Source: Anaerolineaceae bacterium (GTDB lineage: Bacteria; Chloroflexota; Anaerolineae; 4572-78). Taken from it: a DNA stretch of 5,631 bases. The first letter of the stretch is position 1, and each line of letters opens with the position of its first letter. Below, piece by piece: positions 1 through 5,631 of this stretch. The stretch spans positions 1 to 5,631 of the forward strand of contig JANTHQ010000155.1 in the NCBI GenBank assembly GCA_024762375.1, written 5' to 3'. The translations under genes were made by a program, and so were the position numbers. The notes under the pieces are model-generated. The model saw nothing but the letters and a program-made list of their open reading frames with translations, had not been told where the DNA came from and ran no database searches.

Positions 1-169
1 TGGCGGTGATGCGCAAAAATGGGTCTGCGGCGATAAAACTGAAACGCCCCAATGTGCTCGGCGCGTCGGCGCTGTCCAAAAATATCGCTTGCGGCAAATG
101 CGCCACCCGCGCGAATAGCGCATCGGGCGGCGCAGCGAGTGAAAATGGTTCAACCAGCGGAAATTGCAT
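1..169 (-). CDS. pabB: Chorismate-binding enzyme N-terminus, probably aminodeoxychorismate synthase component I (partial)
   Basis: Only the first 56 codons are present; the frame is open to the left edge. The translation has the typical N-terminal subdomain of anthranilate/aminodeoxychorismate synthase component I. The segment IFLDSA (about residues 29-34) followed by LGRFSFIAADPF (40-51) is the conserved beta-strand block preceding the chorismate-binding domain. The FLDSA...GR(F/Y)SF.AADP wording fits PabB better than TrpE, which usually has LLES...ARYSF. PabB aminates chorismate to 4-amino-4-deoxychorismate for folate synthesis in the cytoplasm, together with the glutaminase PabA. The start could be ATG at 169, preceded by an SD-like GGTGA five bases upstream, or in-frame GTG at 178, which would overlap the preceding TGA as GTGA. 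I chose ATG for the better spacing. The catalytic domain lies outside the window, so TrpE or isochorismate synthase cannot be formally excluded. Confidence 0.72.
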   Translation of the reverse strand, partial: MQFPLVEPFSLAAPPDALFARVAHLPQAIFLDSADAPSTLGRFSFIAADPFLRITA

Positions 170-174
170 CGGGG

Positions 175-1386
175 TCACCGTGGCGGGATAAACTCCGGCA
201 GGTCATCCGGGCTGTGAGACAGCACATCTTCCAGCGCGCCGAGCAAACGGTCAATATCGGATTCGGTATTGTAAAAACCGGTGGACACCCGCAGGGCATA
301 CGGGTACGGCAAAAAACGAATGATGATATTCTGTCGCACCAGTTTGGTTACCACCCGCGCGGGGTCGTAACCATCCAAATTGAAGGTTATCAGCCCCGAT
401 TGCCCGGCTTGCGGGGTGATGACTGTCACCCCCGAAAGCGAGTTCAGCGCGTTGAAAGTCATCGTTGCCGTCGCTGCGATGCGCTCGAAAATCCATTCCC
501 AGCCGATTTCATCTGCCAGCCAGCGCATGTTGGCCAGCATGGCGTGGATGCCGGGACGGTCCACCGTGCCGACCTCGAACCGGCGTGCGCCGGCCGCCAG
601 CATAAACGCGCCATCATAATCGAACATGGAGGAATCTTCCAAACTGGCATACCCGATGAATGTCGGCGATAGCATGCCCAGCCGTTCGCGGCGAATGTAC
701 AGCGCGCCCGTCCCTTCGATGCCGCACAGCCATTTTTGGCCGGGCATGGCGTAAAAATCCACGCCGCTGGCGGGCAAATCGAGCGGGATTGCCCCCACCG
801 ATTGCGCCGCGTCCACCAGCGTCAGCACCTGATGCCGCCGTGCCATCGCCGAAATTTCCGCCAGTGGCAACCGCTGTCCGGTGTTCCATGCCACGTGCGA
901 AAAAACGAGCAGTCGTGTGCGCGGGGAAATTGCGGCTTCCAACCGGCGGACGATTTCCGCATCGTCTGCCACATTCATCAAATCAACCGTTTTTACGGTG
1001 ACACCGCGCCGCTGTTTGAGGACATACAGTGGTAACAGCCCGCCTTCGTGTTCCAGAGTGGTGGTGATGATTTCGTCACCCGGCTGGAAATTCAGCCCGT
1101 GCGAAACGATATTCATCCCTTCGGTGGTGTGGTGGGTGAGTGCAATTTCGGCGGGGGTTGCGCCCGTCAAATCGGCGAACGCCTGCCGCAGCCCGGCTTT
1201 TGCCGTGCTCAAACGGACGTAACTTTTCATGTCGGCACGTCCGTTCATCAGTTCGCGGGTGTTTTCCTCGGTTAGGATGGCGATGGTCTGTTTCGAGAGC
1301 GGTCCCGACGTGCCGGTGTTCAGATATGCGGCATTCTCGGTGACGGGCATCTCGGCGCGGATGCGAGCAAGTTTTTCAGTGATCAT
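175..1386 (-). CDS. Class V aminotransferase fold PLP enzyme (cysteine desulfurase/isopenicillin N epimerase-like)
   Basis: This 403-residue protein has the usual length and layout of fold-type I, class V PLP enzymes and is cytoplasmic (no signal peptide or membrane segment). Visible landmarks are the N-terminal YLNTGTSGPL (21-30), THHTTEGMN near the cofactor phosphate site (84-92), TLEHEGG (110-116), the cofactor-pyridine motif VDAAQSVG (D192, Q195), the Schiff-base lysine in GQKWLCG (K218), and a C-terminal YALRVSTGFYNT with the probable substrate-carboxylate arginine (R366). The region where SufS/NifS desulfurases carry their persulfide cysteine reads IIIRFLPYPYALRVS (354-368) and has no Cys. 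An ordinary cysteine desulfurase is therefore unlikely, and an aminotransferase, lyase or epimerase role is more probable. The substrate cannot be read from sequence. Its ATG overlaps the rsmD stop (ATGA), behind a strong GGAGG. The gene ends directly against the probable pabB, suggesting translational coupling in one operon. Confidence 0.9.
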   Translation of the reverse strand: MITEKLARIRAEMPVTENAAYLNTGTSGPLSKQTIAILTEENTRELMNGRADMKSYVRLSTAKAGLRQAFADLTGATPAEIALTHHTTEGMNIVSHGLNFQPGDEIITTTLEHEGGLLPLYVLKQRRGVTVKTVDLMNVADDAEIVRRLEAAISPRTRLLVFSHVAWNTGQRLPLAEISAMARRHQVLTLVDAAQSVGAIPLDLPASGVDFYAMPGQKWLCGIEGTGALYIRRERLGMLSPTFIGYASLEDSSMFDYDGAFMLAAGARRFEVGTVDRPGIHAMLANMRWLADEIGWEWIFERIAATATMTFNALNSLSGVTVITPQAGQSGLITFNLDGYDPARVVTKLVRQNIIIRFLPYPYALRVSTGFYNTESDIDRLLGALEDVLSHSPDDLPEFIPPR

Positions 1387-1940
1387 TCGGTTTCCTCCGG
1401 TTTTTCATAAAAACAGAGTAGGGTACTGCCATACTTTCGCTCATCATACAGCGATAGGTTTTCCAGCGGGATGTTTTCAAATTCTTTGGGGTGAATCTGC
1501 ACGATGGCGATGCCGTCCGCGGTGAGCAGTTCGGGGCGCGCATCCACCATTTGCAGGGCTTTTATCCACAGCCCGCGATACTGCGGCGGGGCGATGTAAA
1601 TGATGTCGAACGGCGGGTGGTCTTTTTGCAGAATTTTGAACGCATCCCCTTTGATGACCCGCGCGCCGCTCGCCAGCCCGGTGATGCGCAGATTCTCACC
1701 GATGGTGCGGGTGGCGGCGGGCGCTTTTTCCACAAATGTGACGTGCGCCGCACCGCGACTCAACGCTTCGATGCCGACGGCACCCGTGCCACCGAACAAA
1801 TCGAGCACGCGCGCACCGACAATCCAATCGCCCAGAATGCTGAACAACGCTTCTTTGGTGCGGTCGGTGATGGGGCGGGTGGTATCGCCGGGGACTTCTT
1901 TCAGTTTTTTGCCTTTGGCAGAACCGGTAATGACACGCAT
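1383..1940 (-). CDS. rsmD: 16S rRNA (guanine(966)-N(2))-methyltransferase RsmD
   Basis: At 185 residues this matches the usual RsmD length. RsmD transfers a methyl group from SAM to N2 of G966 of 16S rRNA during 30S assembly. The canonical N-terminus MRVITGSAKGKKL is followed by TRPITDRTKEALFSIL (21-36), both hallmarks of the family. SAM motif I is VLDLFGGTGAVGIEALSRGA (45-64), with an acidic residue at the end of strand 2 in FVEK (69-72) and GDA at 98-100. The catalytic motif, normally DPPY or NPPY, here reads APPQY (117-121): the acidic/amide residue is Ala and a Gln is inserted before Tyr. Everything around it is intact, so I read this as a lineage variant rather than decay. The start is set by the conserved N-terminus. 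There is no Shine-Dalgarno, because the 15 bases before the ATG are repeat-derived (AACCACATT next to the start). The stop overlaps the next start as ATGA. Confidence 0.95.
   Translation of the reverse strand: MRVITGSAKGKKLKEVPGDTTRPITDRTKEALFSILGDWIVGARVLDLFGGTGAVGIEALSRGAAHVTFVEKAPAATRTIGENLRITGLASGARVIKGDAFKILQKDHPPFDIIYIAPPQYRGLWIKALQMVDARPELLTADGIAIVQIHPKEFENIPLENLSLYDERKYGSTLLCFYEKPEETE
1391..1398 (-). promoter_or_regulatory. Strong Shine-Dalgarno for the class V enzyme, inside the rsmD 3' end
   Basis: On the minus strand the bases read GGAGGAAA, with GGAGG seven bases before the ATG at 1386. The site is embedded in the last codons of rsmD, and the start overlaps its TGA as ATGA. This fixes the start of the class V enzyme and argues for coupled translation. 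Confidence 0.85.
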
Positions 1941-1945
1941 AATGT

Positions 1946-2017
1946 GGTTATTTGAGATTGGTTATTGGTTATTTGAACCGGCAGACAACCAATCTCGAAT
2001 CTCGAACCTCCAATTTC
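1946..2017. repeat. Short 7-bp-period repeat patch, two opposed blocks
   Basis: On the plus strand, 1946-1980 splits into heptads GGTTATT, TGAGATT, GGTTATT, GGTTATT, TGAACCG. Bases 1990-2017 split into CAATCTC, GAATCTC, GAACCTC, CAATTTC. The second block resembles the reverse complement of the first (GAGATTG versus CAATCTC), so the two face each other across about nine unrelated bases. The patch is more AT-rich than its surroundings. It covers the last 18 or so codons of the DUF457 gene, its stop, and most of the gap before rsmD. Similar heptameric intergenic repeats are, from memory, scattered through some Chloroflexota and cyanobacterial genomes; that parallel was not searched here. Confidence 0.8.
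1954..1996. repeat. Perfect 10-bp inverted repeat within the heptad patch
   Basis: GAGATTGGTT at 1954-1963 is the exact reverse complement of AACCAATCTC at 1987-1996, with a 23-base loop. In the minus-strand transcript the hairpin would span the DUF457 stop codon (1962-1964) and end 13 bases before the rsmD ATG. No U-run follows it, so it is not a convincing intrinsic terminator. It may affect mRNA processing or access to the SD-less rsmD start. Confidence 0.7.
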
Positions 2018-2480
2018 GGGCGATAGCCCATTTCCATCCCAACCAGCCGAGATACACCAGCGCGAGCATTTCGACCACCCAAACTTGGGGGTAGCGCAGA
2101 ATGCCGAGATATGTGCTGACCATTGCTTGCGGGGTGTTCATAAATTTGTATTGCCAAAATGTATGCCAACCGAACAGCGGATACCAGAATGTTTCGGTGT
2201 GATACCACATGTGGTCTGCCAGTAGATGGCTGTTGAATGCCAGCACGTATGGCAGCGCGCGACGCGCCCACAGCAGCGCGATGACCAACACCAGCGCGTG
2301 CACCGGCAGCGAGTGGGCGATATTTTGGGTTGAGTGCGAATCGGTGAAAACCAGCAGCGCCAGCGGTTTGTCGATCACATCCGGCAAAAGCGCCGCGCCC
2401 GCCAGCCCGCGCCAATCGGGTTTTTCCGCCCACAAATGGCGGCTCAACAACCCAACGGCAATATGTCCCGGTGGCATCAT
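1962..2480 (-). CDS. YdjM/DUF457-type integral membrane protein, putative metal-dependent hydrolase
   Basis: This 172-residue protein starts MMPPGHIAVGLL. The features fit the YdjM/DUF457 family of small membrane proteins annotated as putative metal-dependent hydrolases. They are the N-terminal GH (H6), LLPDVIDKP (31-39, D34), AHSLPVH (56-62, H57 and H61) and SHLLADHMW (84-92, H85, D89, H90). Histidine/aspartate pairs of this kind lie at the membrane face and could bind metal; no activity is established for most members. Hydrophobic segments lie roughly at 59-71 and 133-148, with weaker ones at 24-46 and 76-88. The ATG pair at 2480/2477 is chosen because AAAAGGA lies ten bases upstream and family members begin near this GH motif. 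The frame stays open upstream to 2633, but that extension crosses the promoter and the GH31 3' end. The last 18 or so residues (from N156) are encoded by the heptad repeat and are probably not part of the ancestral fold. The substrate is unknown. Confidence 0.8.
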   Translation of the reverse strand: MMPPGHIAVGLLSRHLWAEKPDWRGLAGAALLPDVIDKPLALLVFTDSHSTQNIAHSLPVHALVLVIALLWARRALPYVLAFNSHLLADHMWYHTETFWYPLFGWHTFWQYKFMNTPQAMVSTYLGILRYPQVWVVEMLALVYLGWLGWKWAIARNWRFEIRDWLSAGSNNQ

Positions 2481-2490
2481 GGTGGGCTTG

Positions 2491-2497
2491 TCCTTTT
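2491..2497 (-). promoter_or_regulatory. Ribosome binding site that sets the DUF457 start
   Basis: The minus strand reads AAAAGGA, ending ten bases before the ATG at 2480 and thirteen before the second ATG at 2477. No comparable site precedes the upstream codons in the same frame, so this supports the short 172-residue protein. Confidence 0.65.
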
Positions 2498-2507
2498 GGC
2501 ATAAAAT

Positions 2508-2529
2508 GCGGGCGACTTTCGCCGCCCGC
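2508..2529 (-). terminator. 9-bp GC-rich hairpin with GAAA tetraloop (terminator or 5' leader stem)
   Basis: On the minus strand GCGGGCGGC (2529-2521), GAAA (2520-2517) and GTCGCCCGC (2516-2508) form a nine-pair stem with one G-U pair and a GNRA loop. It is followed by ATTTTAT, a weak U-tract. Lying 35 bases after the GH31 stop, it could terminate the peptidase/GH31 transcript. However, it starts only four bases after the -10 hexamer of a good promoter, so it could equally form the 5' end of the DUF457 mRNA. The two roles are compatible. Confidence 0.6.
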
Positions 2530-2533
2530 CGAT

Positions 2534-2562
2534 AGTATAGCGATTGTGTGCAGTTGTGGCAA
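2534..2562 (-). promoter_or_regulatory. Sigma70-type promoter for the DUF457-rsmD-aminotransferase-pabB unit
   Basis: The minus strand carries TTGCCA (2562-2557; consensus TTGACA) and TATACT (2539-2534; consensus TATAAT) separated by exactly 17 bases. It begins one base after the GH31 TAA, in the only sizeable intergenic gap of the window, pointing toward DUF457. Transcription would start around 2525-2528, leaving a leader of about 45 bases before the ATG. Confidence 0.7.
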
Positions 2563-2563
2563 T

Positions 2564-5131
2564 TTACCGCCGAATTTCCAGCCGTTGGATGATGGGTGTG
2601 CGAAAGGTGATACCGTGCGGTTCGATGTCCCATTCGGTGATGGCGACATCATCGGCGATGATGGCCAGCGGCGAAATTGCTTGCGGGCTGTGAATGTGCC
2701 ATGTCAGCGTGTCGTATGGCGGGGCATATTTGCCATCGGTGCGGGTGGTGATGCGGATGCCGCTGTCATCGCTGCGGCAGATGAATCGCGTTCGTTTGTA
2801 TCGCCCGTGCTGATATTCTTTCCCCTTGCCGTCATCTTCGTATAGCCAACTATCGCCATCACCCAGATAATAATGCAGATGCACGGTCGGCAGTGTGGCA
2901 AATTGTTCGGTGTGCTGAATCAAATCCCAATGGGGGATGATGGCACCCGCACGGATGAACATCGGCGGCGGGTCGGACAGTTTGGCGGCAACGGTGATGG
3001 TTTGTCCGCCATTGAAAAACTCCCCGCTGTGATAGTTGAACCAGTCTGCCCCGGCGGGCAGATAGACCGCCCGCGATTCGGTGGCGGGGGTGAGCACCGG
3101 CGCGGCGAGCAGGTCGCTGCCGACCATAAATTGGTCGTCCAGCGCGTGCGTGCGCGGGTCATCCTGAAATTCCATCAGCATGGGGCGCACCATCGGCACG
3201 CCGGTGGTGGTGGCGTGATGCAGCACGGTGTAAAAATAGGGCAGCAACCGGTAGCGCATTTCGATGGCGCGGCGGGAGATGGCTTCCACTTCCGCGCCGA
3301 ATGACCACGGTTCCTGCCGGGGGAAGGTATCGGCGCAGTGGGTGCGGTAAAGCGGGAAAAACGCACCGAGTTGCATCCAACGGGCATACAGTTCGGGGGT
3401 GGGTGTGCCGTAAAACCCGCCGATATCTGCGCCACTGAACGGCACGCCGGACAGCCCGAATTGCAGTACCATGCTCAAATTCAGCGCCAGATGTTCCCAT
3501 GTGCTTTCGATGTCTGCCGTCCATACGGCGGCATACCGTTGGATGCCGCTGAATCCGCTGCGGCTCAGCACAAACGGGCGGCGATTGGGGCGCAGTGTGC
3601 CGATGGCATCGTGGGTGGCACGCGCCATCTGCAAGCCATAAACGTTGTGCGCTTCGGCGTGGGTGGCGAACCGCCCTTCAAAATCGTGCAGCGCGGTGCG
3701 GGGCATGGTGGCATCGCCATAACCGAATACCGCCGGTTCATTCATATCCGTCCAAAATCCGGCGACACCATCATCCACCAGTTGGCGGAATTGCTCGCCC
3801 CACCAGATGCGCACCTGCGGGTTGGTGAAATCGGGAAAATAGCAATCGCCGGGCCAGACGGGACCTTTGAAAACAGATTCATCCGGCATTTTGACGAACA
3901 CATCTTTTTTCAAGCCGTCTTCCGCCACATCATTCAGTTTATCGGCTTTGATGCCGGGGTCAATGATGGTGACGATTTTGAATCCGTCGGGGCGCAGGGT
4001 TTTCATCATTTCGGCGGGGTTGGGGAATCGCTTTTTATTCCACGAAAATACACGATAGTCCTGCATATAGTGAATATCGAGATAAATGGTATCGCACGGA
4101 ATTTTTCGCTGCCGAAACTCACGCGCCAATTCCAGCACTTCGGTTTCGGTTTTGTAGCTCCAGCGGGCTTGATGGTACCCCAGCGCCCACAGCGGCGGCA
4201 AGGGCATCGTGCCCGTCAGTTGCGAAAATCGTGCCAGCACGTCGCGCAGTTGGGGCCCGAAAATAAAATAATAGCGCAGTTCGCCGCCGTTGGCGGAAAT
4301 GATGGCGCGTTTCGGGTGGCTGTCACCCAAATCGAAATGGCTGAGCCGGGTGTTATCCAAAAAGATGCCGAATGCTCGATTTTGGTGCAGGCTGACCAGC
4401 CACGGATGTGCTTGATAGAGCGGGTCGGTGGAGGTGTGATAATGCCCGCCGGGGTCGCGTGCCCAAACGGGGTATGTTTTGCCGCGCAGGTTGACCGGTT
4501 GCGCGTGTTCTCCCAGCCCAAACGCGGGCGAGTCGGCGGGCAGGGTGCGGCTGATGCCAACCCAATCGTCATTCCAGCCGATGCCGCCGCCGTCCGTGTT
4601 GACGGGATTGCCGTCGCTGTCCAAAAAGTCAATCAACCCTTCGGCATAATGCACCCGCACGGTCAGCGCATCGGTAGAGATGTTCAGCGCGGTTTCGCCT
4701 TTTTCAATTGAGATAGCGGGTGGTTTCCATTCTGCCACTTCCGGTTGGACGGCATACGAAAATGGCGCGGGGAATGTGCTGTGGGACGGATTGAATCGCA
4801 CGCGGATGATGGCGGGGGCGATGGCGGTAATTTCGATATAACCGATTTCGGCGACGATGACCACCGCGTTTGGCTCGGTCTGCCGCCACGATTGAATTTC
4901 GCCGGGGGTGTTCAGCCCGGAAAACGGTGGCGGTGCGGGGAGCGGTTCGCCGCTTTTTTTGACGGCTTCCCACCACACGCCCAGCCCGTCGCGGGGATGG
5001 AACGGGTCGGCGAATTTCAATTCGGCGTGCGCTTTTTGGATGCTGTATCGCGCACTGCGCAGCAGCATCGGCAGCCCCACTGTTTTCAGCGAGAATTTTA
5101 TCGTTTTCCAAAAATCTGAATTATTCGCCAC
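2564..5131 (-). CDS. Glycoside hydrolase family 31, alpha-glucosidase-like
   Basis: This 855-residue retaining glycosidase probably releases alpha-linked glucose from oligosaccharide non-reducing ends. Numbering is from the GTG at 5131. The N-terminal beta-sandwich includes FGLGEHAQPVNLRG (204-217). The (beta/alpha)8 barrel opens with PPLWALGYHQARWSY (312-326) and YLDIHYM (350-356). The nucleophile motif is GFWTDMNEP (458-466, D462). The acid/base Asp is in WTADIES (537-543, D539), with PFSGADIGGF (564-573) and PLYRTH (593-598) shaping the sugar site. C-terminal beta-domains follow, with a DUF5110-like stretch around YYLGDGDSWLYEDDG (754-768). There is no signal peptide or membrane segment, so it is likely cytoplasmic. 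The WTDMNE wording favours alpha-glucosidase over YicI-type alpha-xylosidase (KTDFGE), but linkage preference cannot be read. The GTG start has a GGA eight bases upstream and overlaps the peptidase stop by 11 nt. A TTG at 5173 is also in frame but would give a 53-nt overlap without a visible RBS. The pairing with a peptidase suggests co-transcription, not a shared pathway. Confidence 0.95.
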   Translation of the reverse strand: MANNSDFWKTIKFSLKTVGLPMLLRSARYSIQKAHAELKFADPFHPRDGLGVWWEAVKKSGEPLPAPPPFSGLNTPGEIQSWRQTEPNAVVIVAEIGYIEITAIAPAIIRVRFNPSHSTFPAPFSYAVQPEVAEWKPPAISIEKGETALNISTDALTVRVHYAEGLIDFLDSDGNPVNTDGGGIGWNDDWVGISRTLPADSPAFGLGEHAQPVNLRGKTYPVWARDPGGHYHTSTDPLYQAHPWLVSLHQNRAFGIFLDNTRLSHFDLGDSHPKRAIISANGGELRYYFIFGPQLRDVLARFSQLTGTMPLPPLWALGYHQARWSYKTETEVLELAREFRQRKIPCDTIYLDIHYMQDYRVFSWNKKRFPNPAEMMKTLRPDGFKIVTIIDPGIKADKLNDVAEDGLKKDVFVKMPDESVFKGPVWPGDCYFPDFTNPQVRIWWGEQFRQLVDDGVAGFWTDMNEPAVFGYGDATMPRTALHDFEGRFATHAEAHNVYGLQMARATHDAIGTLRPNRRPFVLSRSGFSGIQRYAAVWTADIESTWEHLALNLSMVLQFGLSGVPFSGADIGGFYGTPTPELYARWMQLGAFFPLYRTHCADTFPRQEPWSFGAEVEAISRRAIEMRYRLLPYFYTVLHHATTTGVPMVRPMLMEFQDDPRTHALDDQFMVGSDLLAAPVLTPATESRAVYLPAGADWFNYHSGEFFNGGQTITVAAKLSDPPPMFIRAGAIIPHWDLIQHTEQFATLPTVHLHYYLGDGDSWLYEDDGKGKEYQHGRYKRTRFICRSDDSGIRITTRTDGKYAPPYDTLTWHIHSPQAISPLAIIADDVAITEWDIEPHGITFRTPIIQRLEIRR

Positions 5132-5631
5132 CGGTCGGTTCCATATCCTCTGCCACCCACTGTAACGGGTCAACGGCGATGCCGCCCACCCGCATTTCCC
5201 AATGCAGATGGGGTCCGGTCACCAGACCGGTATTGCCGATATAGCCAATCAAATCGCCGCGTGCCAGATGGTCGCCCACATGCACCACCGATTCGCTCTG
5301 ATGCCAGTAGCCGCTGTAAACGCCCAGCCCGTGGTCAATCAGCACCGCATTGCCGCGCACATTCAATTTTTCCGCCAGCACCACCGTTCCGGCAGCGGGG
5401 GCGTAAATCGGGTCGCCATTACCGCCGAAATCCGTGCCGGCGTGATAACCGTTTATCGCGCCGCCGCCGTAACTGCGCCGCGTGCCGAAATTCGATGTGA
5501 TGCGCGGATCGGTGACGGGATAGCCGAATGCGCCGTGCCACTGTTTTTCCGGCGTGACCCGGTTCCAGATGAGCGCGAGCTTCTGCGCTTCCGATTTTAT
5601 CACATCCGGCGCGAGCAACCCTTCGCGCCCC
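5121..5631 (-). CDS. M23 (LytM-type) zinc metallopeptidase, C-terminal part (partial at right edge)
   Basis: The frame is open to the window edge, so at least 170 residues are seen and the N-terminus is missing. A TTG at 5618 is only an internal codon or weak candidate. Counting from it, the LytM-family zinc site is complete: H59 and D63 in GYHAGTDFG, H106 in YWH, and H137/H139 in GPHLHW. H59, D63 and H139 would bind zinc, and H106 and H137 would assist catalysis. SNFGTRRSYGGG (42-53) and YAPAAGTVV (72-80) are the usual strands of the fold, and PLQW (151-154) closes the domain. Such enzymes cut peptide cross-links in peptidoglycan outside the cytoplasm or, as degenerate forms, regulate amidases. 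With all ligands present, this one should be active. The segment before it, LLAPDVIKSEAQKLALIW, resembles the linker of Chloroflexota M23 proteins, which often carry further N-terminal regions. Its stop overlaps the GH31 start. Confidence 0.93.
   Translation of the reverse strand, partial: GREGLLAPDVIKSEAQKLALIWNRVTPEKQWHGAFGYPVTDPRITSNFGTRRSYGGGAINGYHAGTDFGGNGDPIYAPAAGTVVLAEKLNVRGNAVLIDHGLGVYSGYWHQSESVVHVGDHLARGDLIGYIGNTGLVTGPHLHWEMRVGGIAVDPLQWVAEDMEPTGGE

Noticed and set aside
52..672. Open frame of 206 codons on the plus strand
   Set aside because: It lies opposite the class V enzyme and pabB, has no domain signal, and is composed of residues expected from antisense reading.
2481..2633. 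N-terminal extension of the DUF457 frame up to 2633
   Set aside because: The extension would be translated through the GH31 3' end, the promoter and the hairpin, and its residues look non-coding. The ATG at 2480 has an RBS and the family N-terminus.
1969..2652. Open frame of 227 codons on the minus strand overlapping DUF457 in another frame
   Set aside because: Its translation is Arg/Ala/Gly-rich with no motif, whereas the overlapping frame has YdjM/DUF457 landmarks and an RBS. It also runs back across the GH31 stop and the promoter.
3338..4711. Open frame of 457 codons on the plus strand
   Set aside because: It lies entirely opposite the GH31 gene, which has clear family motifs in its own frame. 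The plus-strand translation shows no recognisable domain, and its length is explained by the codon bias of GC-rich coding DNA.
4941..4960. Terminator-like element on the plus strand (AGCGG, TTCG, CCGCT, then a T-run)
   Set aside because: The five-pair stem and T-run encode Lys-Lys-Ser-Gly-Glu-Pro of GH31 on the other strand. There is no plus-strand gene for it to terminate. The A-run on the coding strand is not in the right phase for a classical -1 slippery site, and the alternative frame shows no domain.
5132..5173. TTG at 5173 as the GH31 start
   Set aside because: It would add 14 residues and a 53-nt overlap with the peptidase gene with no visible RBS. GTG at 5131 is simpler, although the true start is not proven.
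5215..5230. Perfect inverted repeat CCGGTC-ACCA-GACCGG
   Set aside because: It falls inside the conserved GNTGLVTGPHLHW block of the peptidase, so protein sequence and codon choice explain it. Nothing suggests an operator there.

Overview
This window reads as a compact bacterial chromosome segment with every recognisable gene on the minus strand. It is moderately GC-rich (high fifties percent by eye, not counted). The style of the M23 endopeptidase C-terminus, an RsmD whose catalytic motif reads APPQY, and short heptameric intergenic repeats all remind me of Chloroflexota (Anaerolineae-like). That placement comes from recalled family sequences, not from a search.

Layout in transcription order (right to left): (1) the 3' part of a LytM/M23 zinc metallopeptidase, which runs off the right edge of the window; (2) a GH31 alpha-glucosidase-type glycoside hydrolase whose likely GTG start overlaps the peptidase stop; (3) an 83-nt intergenic stretch with a near-consensus sigma70-type promoter (TTGCCA, 17 nt, TATACT) and a 9-bp stem capped by a GAAA tetraloop; (4) a small YdjM/DUF457-type membrane protein; (5) a 72-bp patch of 7-bp-period repeats that encodes the last residues and stop codon of that protein; (6) rsmD, the 16S rRNA m2G966 methyltransferase; (7) a class V PLP-dependent aminotransferase fold enzyme, coupled to rsmD by an ATGA overlap; (8) the first 56 codons of a chorismate-binding enzyme, most likely pabB, which runs off the left edge.

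There are probably two transcription units. The peptidase/GH31 pair (cell wall and alpha-glucan hydrolysis) ends near 2564. A new unit starts at the promoter at 2534-2562 and runs through DUF457, rsmD, the aminotransferase and pabB with gaps of at most 21 nt. No gene-free stretch exceeds 300 bases. I found no tRNA, rRNA, CRISPR array, transposase or phage gene. I see no clear new multi-gene system. The points most worth checking are the heptad repeat that has become coding sequence, the promoter that sits on a GNRA hairpin, the altered RsmD motif, and the Cys-less class V enzyme next to pabB.
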